Origin: Alteraurantiacibacter aestuarii
GTDB taxonomy: Bacteria > Pseudomonadota > Alphaproteobacteria > Sphingomonadales > Sphingomonadaceae
Direction of reading: 5' to 3'
Assembly (NCBI RefSeq): GCF_009827405.1
Contig: NZ_WTYY01000005.1
Span: 110,885-174,884, forward strand
DNA length: 64,000 nt
Positions within the stretch are counted from its first letter, which is position 1; each line of letters opens with the position of its first letter. Positions 52,889 through 64,000 of this stretch are shown in pieces. The notes under the pieces are model-generated. The model was not told where the DNA came from, did no database searches, and saw nothing but the letters and a program-made list of their open reading frames with translations. The translations under genes were made by a program, and so were the position numbers.

Positions 52889-55111
52889 TTACGCAAACAG
52901 GCTCGTATCGATCGGCAGGCTGCGCACGCGCTTGCCGGTCAGGGCGAACAGCGCGTTGGTCAGCGCCGGGATGACCGGCGGCAGGGCCGGTTCACCAAGG
53001 CCGGTCGGCGGATTGTCGGACAGCACGAATTCCACGTGAATCTGCGGCACCATCGGCATGCGCGGCAGCTGGTAGTTGTGGAAGTTGGACTGCTTGGTCG
53101 CGCCGCCCTCGATCTCCACAGCCAGTGACAGCGCCTGTCCCAGCCCGTCGATAATCGCGCCTTCGGCCTGGTTCATCGCGCCATAGGGGTTGATGATCTG
53201 GCTGCCGACATCGCCCGCGGTCCAGACATTGTGTACCTCAACCTGGTTGCGATCGGACAGGCTGACTTCCACCACTTCGGCGAAATAGCCCTGATGGCTG
53301 TAGTAATAGCCAAAGCCCAGCGCATGGCCATCTGCCACCGGCTGGCCCCATTTGGCCATTTCCAGGACCTTGTGCGTCACGGCGCGCAGACGGCCCGGGT
53401 CGAAGCCGACCTGCGGCCCGGCAAAACCCATGGTGGTGGGTTCGGCCTGCTCACCTTCGACGATCTGCAGCAGCAGCGTGGGCAGGTCCTTGCCCGCCGC
53501 ATGCGCCACTTCGTCAAGGAAGCTCTGCATCACGAAAGCCATGGCGTTGGATGTCGGCGCGCGCAGCGCCCCCATCGGCACGGCGGTGCGCATCTTGGTT
53601 TGCGCATAACGCAGGTTGGACACGTATTTGGCCGGAAATTCTTCGGCAGACATCACCGCCGGGTTGAATGCCCCGCCGCCGATGTCGAAGGTGATGAAAT
53701 GGTCATCCCAGCTGACCAGCTCGCCAGCTTCATCCAGGCCCGCACGCAGCTTGTGCCAGCCTGCCGGGCGATAGAAATCGGTGCGCACATCGTCTTCACG
53801 GCTCCAGATCAGCTGCACCGGCGTTCCGGGCACCTGCTTGGCGATAGCCGCCACCTGGACCATGTAATCATTGGTCAGCCGGCGACCGAACCCGCCACCC
53901 ATACGGGTGATGTGGACGATGACCTTGTCAGGCGCCACGCCCAGATATCCGGCAACCGCCTGCAAACCGCCCTGCGGGGTCTGCGAAGGGGCCCACATTT
54001 CCATGATGCCGTCTTCACGCAGCAGCGCGGTGCAGTTCATCGGCTCCATCGGCACGTGGGCCAGGAAGGGATAATGATATTCGGCTTCCAGAACCTGCGC
54101 CGCAGATGCCAGCGCACCGTCGACATCGCCCTTGGTGGCGAAGACTTCCTGCGGTTCACCCGCTGCCATCAATTCGCGCGCAGTCTCGGCATATCTGGCG
54201 GTCGAATGGTCTGCCCATTCACCGTTGTCCCAGTTGATTTCCAGCTTCTCACGCGCCTTGTTGGCCAGCCACCAGTTGCTGGCCAGAATGGCCACGCCAT
54301 CGACCAGTTCCTCGGCATTGCCATTGCCTTCGACCACGAAGGCATCGATCACGCCCGGTGCCGCCTTGGCTGCATCCAGATTTGCCGAGACCAGCTTTGC
54401 GCCGAACACGCGCGAACGCTCGTAAGCGGCATAGATCATGCCCGGAAGCTGCGTGTCGACACCGAAAATCGGCTCCCCGCGAACGATCTTGGGGCTGTCG
54501 ATCCCGCCGATGGGGCGGCCGATGATGCGGAAGTCCGCCGCATCCTTCAGCGTCAGCGTTGCCGGATCGGGAACGGCCACGGTGGCCGCTTCGGATGCCA
54601 GCTCACCATACGTGGCGGAGCGGCCCGAAGCCGGGTCCACCACCAGGTTCGGCTCTGTCCGCAGCGATGCGGGATCAACGCCCCAGCGCAGGGCAGCAGC
54701 CTGGATCAGCATGGCGCGCGCGGCAGCGCCCGTCTGGCGCATCGGCATCCAGTTCATTGGCGTGGCGAAACTGCCGCCGGCCAGCTGCAGGCCGTATTTG
54801 GCCGCATCGGTATCACCCTGCAGGATCGAGATGGAATCCCAGTCCGCGTCCAGCTCCTCGGCAATCAGCATGGGCAGCATGGTCTTGATGCCCTGGCCGA
54901 TCTCGGGGTTCTTGCCGATGATGGTGATGGTGTTGTCAGGATGGATGGTGATGAAGGCGTTGAGTTCAGCCGGACCGCCTTGCGCCATCGCGCGTGAGGC
55001 GATGGGAATGCTCATGGACAGTGCCAGACCGCCGCCGGCAACGGCAGAAGCCTTCAGGAAAGAGCGGCGGCCGAGCTGTGGTCCGCCTGCGAGGGTTTCA
55101 GAGTTACGCAT
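52889..55111 (-). CDS. Molybdopterin-binding subunit of xanthine dehydrogenase family (IorB-like)
   Basis: A 740-residue large subunit of a periplasmic molybdenum hydroxylase. A Tat signal is present (RRSFLKASAVAGGGLALSMSI). Cofactor regions are IGKNPEIGQGIKTMLPMLIAEELDADW, HITRMGGGFGRRLTNDYMVQVAAIA, VPMGALRAPTSNAMAFVMQSFLDEVA and the catalytic Glu in TGLGEPALPPVIPAL. Relatives are isoquinoline 1-oxidoreductase and aldehyde dehydrogenases of the IorB type. The start ATG 55111 overlaps the small-subunit stop by eight bases, so both are translated together. The convergent ModABC operon would supply molybdate. No flavin subunit is encoded, so electrons probably go to a cytochrome. Confidence 0.93.
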   Translation of the reverse strand: MRNSETLAGGPQLGRRSFLKASAVAGGGLALSMSIPIASRAMAQGGPAELNAFITIHPDNTITIIGKNPEIGQGIKTMLPMLIAEELDADWDSISILQGDTDAAKYGLQLAGGSFATPMNWMPMRQTGAAARAMLIQAAALRWGVDPASLRTEPNLVVDPASGRSATYGELASEAATVAVPDPATLTLKDAADFRIIGRPIGGIDSPKIVRGEPIFGVDTQLPGMIYAAYERSRVFGAKLVSANLDAAKAAPGVIDAFVVEGNGNAEELVDGVAILASNWWLANKAREKLEINWDNGEWADHSTARYAETARELMAAGEPQEVFATKGDVDGALASAAQVLEAEYHYPFLAHVPMEPMNCTALLREDGIMEMWAPSQTPQGGLQAVAGYLGVAPDKVIVHITRMGGGFGRRLTNDYMVQVAAIAKQVPGTPVQLIWSREDDVRTDFYRPAGWHKLRAGLDEAGELVSWDDHFITFDIGGGAFNPAVMSAEEFPAKYVSNLRYAQTKMRTAVPMGALRAPTSNAMAFVMQSFLDEVAHAAGKDLPTLLLQIVEGEQAEPTTMGFAGPQVGFDPGRLRAVTHKVLEMAKWGQPVADGHALGFGYYYSHQGYFAEVVEVSLSDRNQVEVHNVWTAGDVGSQIINPYGAMNQAEGAIIDGLGQALSLAVEIEGGATKQSNFHNYQLPRMPMVPQIHVEFVLSDNPPTGLGEPALPPVIPALTNALFALTGKRVRSLPIDTSLFA

Positions 55112-55574
55112 TGGACGGGCCCTCCGCTGCAACCTTGGCAATCGCCGAATTGATCCGCTTGTAGCAGGCGCAGCGGCAGATATTGCCGCGCATCGAGTTC
55201 TCGATCTCTTCCTGGCTCGGATTGGGGTTGGACGTGAGCAGGGCGGTGGCATTCATCAGCTGCCCAGCCTGGCAATATCCGCATTGCATCACGTCTTCGT
55301 CCAGCCACACCTGCTGCAGGGCAGCGCCGACGGGGCTTTGCGAGAGATGTTCGATGGTGGAGATCTGCCGCTCGCCGATCGATCCCACAGGCAGCGCGCA
55401 GCTGCGCGTGGCCACACCGTCCACATGCACGGTGCAGGCACCGCACATGCCGATGCCGCAGCCGAATTTGGTGCCGGTCATGCCCAGTTCGTTACGCAGC
55501 ACCCACAGGAGAGGCATGTCCTCCGGTGCATCGATATCCCGCGTTTCGCCGTTGATGGTGACCCGGTAGGCCAT
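55104..55574 (-). CDS. 2Fe-2S subunit of molybdenum hydroxylase (IorA-like)
   Basis: A 156-residue electron-transfer subunit carrying two [2Fe-2S] clusters: the plant-type set in GTKFGCGIGMCGACTVHVDG with RSCALPVG, and the alpha-helical set CGYCQAGQLM with GNICRCACY. It passes electrons from the molybdenum centre. No signal sequence of its own, so it would be exported by hitch-hiking with the Tat substrate large subunit. The start is ATG 55574 (MAYRVTINGET) with GGAG eight bases upstream. The large subunit overlaps it. Confidence 0.95.
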   Translation of the reverse strand: MAYRVTINGETRDIDAPEDMPLLWVLRNELGMTGTKFGCGIGMCGACTVHVDGVATRSCALPVGSIGERQISTIEHLSQSPVGAALQQVWLDEDVMQCGYCQAGQLMNATALLTSNPNPSQEEIENSMRGNICRCACYKRINSAIAKVAAEGPSNA

Positions 55575-55742
55575 GAGCTTCTCCAAGATTTGAACTGGTA
55601 CATCGCGCCAGACAGCATCGGGCGCAGAACTTATGCTTATTGATAAAGTCTAGCTGCTAGCGGCCCGCCTGCCAAGTGGCCCTAGGTCGGTGCTCTTGCA
55701 TCAATTTGTCGCAAGCCGCGTGATGCGGCATAGGACCGGGCG

Positions 55743-59315
<3,573 letters not shown>

Positions 59316-59486
59316 CCGTGTCAGATGTGAGCGAAAATATATACTATAAAACAACGCCATAGCGCAATTTATGACATTTTACGGTGGTTTACTTAGTTCT
59401 TGATTTTGATCAATGGGACACACCCCGCTGATCGTCAGAATGGCGATCAGTTGTTCAATCCGATGATAGAGATGAGGGTGTTTACG

Positions 59487-62400
59487 ATGATAAGTGGATC
59501 AAGGAAATTGGCTCTGGCTACCGGTGTTTCGGTGCTCAGCATGTGCATTTCCAGCATCGTGGCGGCACAGGCTGGCAACGTCGTTCAAACAACCGTTCCG
59601 GGCGAAGATCTGGGACCGGATGTCACGTTCGAGGCGGGTGAAGTGCTGGAAACCGGCGTCACCACAACCGGCAGCCCGGTGGCCAATTCGCAGGTTGTCA
59701 GCGTTCCTACCGGCACCTTCGTCCAACGCCTGGCGGTGGGAGAGCCGGATGGCGGCAATGACACCATGAAGGCACCTGCCGACGTGGTCGATCCCATCAC
59801 GCTCTATCTCGGCAATGAAGGATCGGTGACGATCCTGGCGAGTTCCACCGCGACACCCAACCCGTCCAACATGGCAACTGCAACCGCCCATGTTGAGGAT
59901 GCCGTCAGCCAGATCCTGACCGCGCCCAACGCCGATCTGGCGATCACCATGTCCAATGTGGGTGACCTGACCATTGGCGCGCTTGCCGATGCCAGCGGCA
60001 CTGCCGAAGAGGATGATGTCACCACCACGGCCGACGCCAGCGTGATCGGCGGATTGCACCAGGAAGCCACCGTTGAAGGCGGCGGCGGCGGGACGGCTGT
60101 GGTCACCGGCGTGAATGATGGCTTCTATCAGGCCTTCGCCAACGCCTCTGCCGTGTCCGACGGCCCGGCAACCGCCGATGCCACCTTGCAGGAAGCCTTG
60201 TTCATGCGGGCGCAGGGCAATGGCTCTGGCGATGCGAGCGTGCAGACGATCTATACCAACAACGGCTCGCTTGATTTCTCGACCAGCGCCATCGCCACGA
60301 GCAGCGGCGACACTATCGATTCCGATGCCACGGCGACCGCCTCCACCGGCGGCGGCGAACATGGCCTGATGCATATTCGCGGCGCGGTGAACGGGACGGG
60401 CGTGGATAGCGCTTCTGTCAGCATGATCAATGCGGCTGGCGGCGTGCTGGCGATTGACGCAACTTCTGTTGCCACGGCCTTCAACCAGGCAACTGCAAAT
60501 GCGCTGATCGATGGTGCGATCGTGATGAAGGGCCAGGCCAGCGGTCAGGATGAAGGCACTATCGACCTGTCTATCCAGAATGACGGGCTGATCACCGTTT
60601 CGGCAAGTTCGACTGCCAATTCGGACGATGATGGCTATGCCAGCACCTCCATGAGCTCGGCATTGGTCCAGACCGCAGAAGCGGGCGGGCCGGAGAGCTT
60701 TGTCGGGCGCACGGGTACCGCGACGTTCATCAACACCGGTGACCTCGTGATCCACGGTAGCTCGCTTTCCAACGCCGTGAATTCCAGCGGTGCATTCACC
60801 TCCATGGAAGCCGCTATCCTGCAGGAATCGGAAATGACCGGCTATGCGGAAACGCAGTTCGTCAATTCGGGTTCGGTTGATATCAGCGGCAGCGCCACGG
60901 CCAGCGGCCAGTATGTCGAAGCAGCAGCCTTCGGTACCGGCGTCGAGCAGGAACTGTTCGGCCTGGGTGCAGGCGGCGGCGGTCTGGCCGGTTTCCACAA
61001 TAGCGGCGATTTCTCGGTTGCGATGTCCGCCGATGCGACCGCCAGCGAAGGCAGTGCCTATTCGCAGGCCGGAGCAGCAGGCCTCAGGGTCTGGGGAGAG
61101 CCGGTCAATCTGGATGTCTCCAACTCGGGCAGCATGACCGTGTCGGCCGATTCGGTGTCTGATGGCGGCCCGGCCTATGCCGGTGCTGTGGGCATGGAAT
61201 TCATGGCCACATGGGACCCCACGGTCGAGCTTCCTGAAGACGAGGAAGGCCACGGTCATGGCGGCGAGGAGGGCCACAGCGGCGAAAATGGCCAGAACGG
61301 CCACGGCGGCTCCGGCGAGGATGAAGGGCCTGTCGTCTGGGAAGAAGCGGCCACCAATGCGATCACCGGCAGTGTCGTCAATTCGGGCAATCTGACCGTG
61401 GCGGTCTCCGCCTCGGGTTCGCAGCCTCTGATGACTACCGATGCGCGTACCACGCAGGTGATTGCACTTGGCAGCCATGCCGAGGCAGCAGGCGTGCTGT
61501 TCGAGGCGGCAGTGGTCAATGCGACGCTGACCAACAGCGGCACCATCTCCGTATCGGCGGTGACCAATGACGGGTACTCGGAAGCCTATGGCGTGCATCT
61601 GGTCACGTTCGATGACTCGCCCGTTCTGCCGGGTGAGGACGATGTCTTCACCCTGCTGAACAATGGCGGTTCGATCATTGCGCGCGAAAGCGTGGATGGC
61701 GGCGCCACCTTCCAGCACGGCACCGCGATCAGCCTGTACGATGCGCCCAACCGGGCGGCGGTCAACTTCTCCGGCAACAGCTATGTCTATGGTGACATCG
61801 TGCTGAGCCAGGACGATGCGATCACCGTGGTCAGCGGCGTGACCACGCTCGACGGCACGGTGAACCCGGTCGCCGAGATGAACGGCATCGGCCTTCTGTC
61901 CACCGCGACGGCCAGCACTGACAGGCTGATTGCAGCAGCGGGTCCGGTGGGCCCGCTGGTGGGCAGCCTGACCGTTGCGAACGGGGGGACATTGTACCTG
62001 GTCAACGATCCGCTCAACAACCCGTCCTACAGCGGACCGGCTGCGGTGAATGTGGACAGCTTCACCCTCGCGAGCGGCGGCACGCTGGCGCTGCAACTGC
62101 CCAGTGCGACGCTGGCGGCTGATGCGCAGGTTGCCTATCCCTACGTCAACGCCAATGTCGCCACGATCACCGGCGCCAATCTGGTGACCGTCCTCAACAC
62201 GCCCAACGGCCTGTATGATGATGTGTATTCCTTCAACGACATCATCGATGCCAATGTGCTGAACGGCACATTCGCCTCCGTCACCACCGATACCGGATCG
62301 ATCTTCCTCGATCCGCTGGCAACCTATGACACATTGTCCAATGTCGACCTGACGATAAGCAGGGCACCATTTGGCGATGCGCGCTTTGGCCTCAATCCCA

Positions 62401-63950
62401 ACCAGCAATCTGCTGCCGATGCGATTGAGGATGTCTATTCGCCCACGCTGACCGGACCTTTTGCCACCATACTGCAAGAGATGTTCCTGATGGACGATGG
62501 GTCGGACTATCGCTCCGCGCTCAGCAGCATGCACGGCGCGCAATATGCCACGCACCTGCAATCGCTGGGCTGGATGGGTTCGCGCTTCAACGGCCTGATC
62601 GGTGACATGGGCGAATGCGCCGCGTTGCAGCTGAACGATGGTTCGGTGTCCTGCCGCAGGGAAACTGCTGCCGGCATCTGGGCCACCTTCAACTATGGCG
62701 CGGAAGATATCGATACCGACAGCGCGCAGGATGCCTCCGGCCTCAGCGGCAAGCAGTGGATTGCTGCCATGGGCGCCGATGTCACGCTGGGCGATTACGG
62801 TGTGATCGGCATCGGCGGCGGGATCATCAACAATGATGCCAAGTTCGACCTGTGGAACGGCCGGATCGAATCCGAAGGCTATCAGGTCGGCCTGTATGCC
62901 GCTTACGATCCGGGCAGCTTCTACATCAAGGCGTCGGGCAGCTATTCCGATCTGAACAGCGATTCTGTGCGTTCGATCGCAATCGGTTCGATTGCCGGCG
63001 TGGCCAGTTCATCGCCCGATTCCAAGATCTGGAGTCTTGGCGGTGAAGTGGGTTACCGCCTGCCGCTGGGCGGGGCATCGCTGACGCCTTATGCGGGCAT
63101 CGATTATGTCTCGGTCAAGATGGCTGGCTTTACGGAGACCGGGCTTCCCGGTGCCAACCTGGCGGTGTTCGATGCCAAGGATTCCTATGCCGCTTCCGAA
63201 CTGGGCCTGAAACTGGCGGGTCACTTCGCCGGGATCACCCCTGAAGTGAAGGTCGGCTGGCGTCACCAGTTCGAGGATGCGCCAACCAGCTTCCTGGCAT
63301 CCTATGCCGATCAGCCGGGTTCCACTTTCACCATCCTTGGGCCGCAGCGTGATGAGGATGCGATCGTGGCGGGGGCCAGTCTGGCTGCCAGCCTGGGCGC
63401 GAACACCTCGGTCAGGCTGGGGTATGAGGGCTGGATCGGGGATACCCATCAGGTCCACTCCGGCGGGCTGACGCTGCGTCATGCCTTCGGTGGTTCCGAG
63501 CCGGTGGCACCGCCGCCTCCGCCTCCTCCGCCGCCGCCGCCGCCGCCTCCTCCGCCCCCGCCGCCTCCGCCTCCGCCGCCTCCGCCGCCGGTCGTGCAGT
63601 GCAACCAGGGCCCGTACATCGTGTTCTTCGACTGGGATCAGTCGGATATCACGCCTGAGGCTGCTACCGTTCTCAACAGTGCTGTCACTGCCTATGGCAA
63701 CTGCGGCACCGCTGCGATCATGCTGGCCGGTCACGCTGACCGCTCCGGCTCGGCAACCTACAACGTCGGCCTGTCCGAACGTCGTAACGCCAGCGTCCAG
63801 GCTTACCTGACGGGCCGCGGCATTCCGGCAGCGCGCATCTCCAGCGAAGCATTCGGCGAAAGCATGCCGCGTGTTGCTACCGCTGACGGTGTTCGCGAAC
63901 TGCAGAACCGCCGCGTGGAAATCACTTACGGTCCGGGTTCGGGTCGCTAA
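59487..63950 (+). CDS. Autotransporter-like barrel protein with poly-proline linker and OmpA domain
   Basis: A 1487-residue surface protein. ATG 59487 has AGGG upstream and gives a signal peptide (MISGSRKLALATGVSVLSMC to AQA). About 950 residues of Ser/Thr/Ala/Gly-rich passenger carry recurring N-x-G-x-(L/V/I)-x-(I/V) units, typical of a beta-helix. From about residue 1000 an autotransporter barrel follows (ALSSMHGAQYATHLQSLGWMGSRFNGL, TAAGIWATFNYGAEDIDTDSAQDASGLSGKQW, through LGYEGWIGDTHQVHSGGLTLRHAF). Then come 27 consecutive prolines (63510-63590) and an OmpA-like peptidoglycan-binding domain (YIVFFDWDQSDITPEAATVL, LAGHADRSGSATYNVGLSERR, AFGESMPRVATADGVRELQNRRVEI). A His/Glu/Gly-rich insert lies at 61240-61326. 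The role may be adhesion and wall anchoring. Confidence 0.88.
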   Translation: MISGSRKLALATGVSVLSMCISSIVAAQAGNVVQTTVPGEDLGPDVTFEAGEVLETGVTTTGSPVANSQVVSVPTGTFVQRLAVGEPDGGNDTMKAPADVVDPITLYLGNEGSVTILASSTATPNPSNMATATAHVEDAVSQILTAPNADLAITMSNVGDLTIGALADASGTAEEDDVTTTADASVIGGLHQEATVEGGGGGTAVVTGVNDGFYQAFANASAVSDGPATADATLQEALFMRAQGNGSGDASVQTIYTNNGSLDFSTSAIATSSGDTIDSDATATASTGGGEHGLMHIRGAVNGTGVDSASVSMINAAGGVLAIDATSVATAFNQATANALIDGAIVMKGQASGQDEGTIDLSIQNDGLITVSASSTANSDDDGYASTSMSSALVQTAEAGGPESFVGRTGTATFINTGDLVIHGSSLSNAVNSSGAFTSMEAAILQESEMTGYAETQFVNSGSVDISGSATASGQYVEAAAFGTGVEQELFGLGAGGGGLAGFHNSGDFSVAMSADATASEGSAYSQAGAAGLRVWGEPVNLDVSNSGSMTVSADSVSDGGPAYAGAVGMEFMATWDPTVELPEDEEGHGHGGEEGHSGENGQNGHGGSGEDEGPVVWEEAATNAITGSVVNSGNLTVAVSASGSQPLMTTDARTTQVIALGSHAEAAGVLFEAAVVNATLTNSGTISVSAVTNDGYSEAYGVHLVTFDDSPVLPGEDDVFTLLNNGGSIIARESVDGGATFQHGTAISLYDAPNRAAVNFSGNSYVYGDIVLSQDDAITVVSGVTTLDGTVNPVAEMNGIGLLSTATASTDRLIAAAGPVGPLVGSLTVANGGTLYLVNDPLNNPSYSGPAAVNVDSFTLASGGTLALQLPSATLAADAQVAYPYVNANVATITGANLVTVLNTPNGLYDDVYSFNDIIDANVLNGTFASVTTDTGSIFLDPLATYDTLSNVDLTISRAPFGDARFGLNPNQQSAADAIEDVYSPTLTGPFATILQEMFLMDDGSDYRSALSSMHGAQYATHLQSLGWMGSRFNGLIGDMGECAALQLNDGSVSCRRETAAGIWATFNYGAEDIDTDSAQDASGLSGKQWIAAMGADVTLGDYGVIGIGGGIINNDAKFDLWNGRIESEGYQVGLYAAYDPGSFYIKASGSYSDLNSDSVRSIAIGSIAGVASSSPDSKIWSLGGEVGYRLPLGGASLTPYAGIDYVSVKMAGFTETGLPGANLAVFDAKDSYAASELGLKLAGHFAGITPEVKVGWRHQFEDAPTSFLASYADQPGSTFTILGPQRDEDAIVAGASLAASLGANTSVRLGYEGWIGDTHQVHSGGLTLRHAFGGSEPVAPPPPPPPPPPPPPPPPPPPPPPPPPPPVVQCNQGPYIVFFDWDQSDITPEAATVLNSAVTAYGNCGTAAIMLAGHADRSGSATYNVGLSERRNASVQAYLTGRGIPAARISSEAFGESMPRVATADGVRELQNRRVEITYGPGSGR

Positions 63951-63975
63951 GCGAAGACCGCAAGGTCACAAAAAA

Positions 63976-64000
63976 GGGGCCGGAGGGAAACCTCCGGCCC
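63976..64000 (+). terminator. Rho-independent terminator at window edge
   Basis: A perfect stem GGGCCGGAGG / CCTCCGGCCC with loop GAAA, ending exactly at the window edge. A run of A (63971-63975) precedes it, so it could also act on the opposite strand; whether a T run follows on the plus strand lies outside the window. Confidence 0.8.

Noticed and set aside
59499..62561. 1020-codon open frame antisense to the autotransporter-like gene
   Set aside because: Low-complexity translation with no recognisable fold; it follows the codon pattern of the plus-strand gene.
63510..63590. Repeat array or CRISPR-like tract
   Set aside because: It is a 27-proline coding tract with mixed proline codons inside an intact reading frame.

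Overview
The window looks like a 64 kb piece of chromosome from an alphaproteobacterium of the order Sphingomonadales, most likely the family Erythrobacteraceae. This is inferred from the high GC content, the NepR/EcfG general stress response pair, a membrane-anchored CycM-type cytochrome c, an Oar-like TonB-dependent receptor, and the style of the small envelope proteins. I could not run a database search, so the genus is open. Coding density is very high: no gap between genes exceeds 300 bases, and no phage, insertion sequence, integrase or CRISPR array is visible. The longest gaps are the region before the TonB receptor (219 b) and the divergent NepR/histidine kinase spacer (185 b).

Layout. 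1-3.7 kb: aconitase (3' end cut by the window edge), a small membrane protein and a DMT exporter. 3.8-9.5 kb: two L,D-transpeptidase-type enzymes facing each other; the second ends a tight six-gene minus-strand run that starts at ispG and includes a small repeat protein, a thioredoxin-like lipoprotein, a retropepsin-like protease and a DxD glycosyltransferase. 9.5-12.3 kb: ZntB-like and Kef-like ion transporters. 12.4-20.7 kb: a long minus-strand run DUF4129, DUF4350, MoxR ATPase, DUF58, SpoIIM, RDD, followed by a GNAT acetyltransferase and a GAF-EAL phosphodiesterase. 20.8-27.0 kb: flavin halogenase, prephenate dehydratase, cytochrome c, RlmE, Ppx/GppA and a sterol-desaturase-family enzyme.

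27.0-33.4 kb is the most unusual part: two glycosyltransferases of the arsenosugar-associated TIGR04282/TIGR04283 types, an SDR reductase/epimerase, an ArsM-type arsenite methyltransferase, a MerA-like flavoprotein disulfide reductase and a radical SAM enzyme whose motif differs from canonical ArsS. I read it as a variant organoarsenical biosynthesis locus. After a tRNA-Gln come a queuosine-precursor transporter, a CNT nucleoside transporter, a 2OG-Fe(II) oxygenase, an Oar-like TonB receptor, a 5'-nucleotidase lipoprotein and a LOG-family phosphoribohydrolase (33.6-43 kb), possibly a nucleotide/nucleoside scavenging group. ThiD, GlmM and Fe-superoxide dismutase follow.

46-50.7 kb holds a periplasmic protein, an AI-2E family permease and the general stress response locus (EcfG sigma factor, NepR anti-sigma factor, divergent CHASE histidine kinase), with a promoter-like site that matches the EcfG consensus on both strands. 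50.8-55.6 kb pairs the molybdate transporter ModABC with a molybdenum hydroxylase (IorAB type). The window ends with a fused HyuA-HyuB oxoprolinase and a very large autotransporter-like protein that carries a 27-proline linker and a C-terminal OmpA domain.
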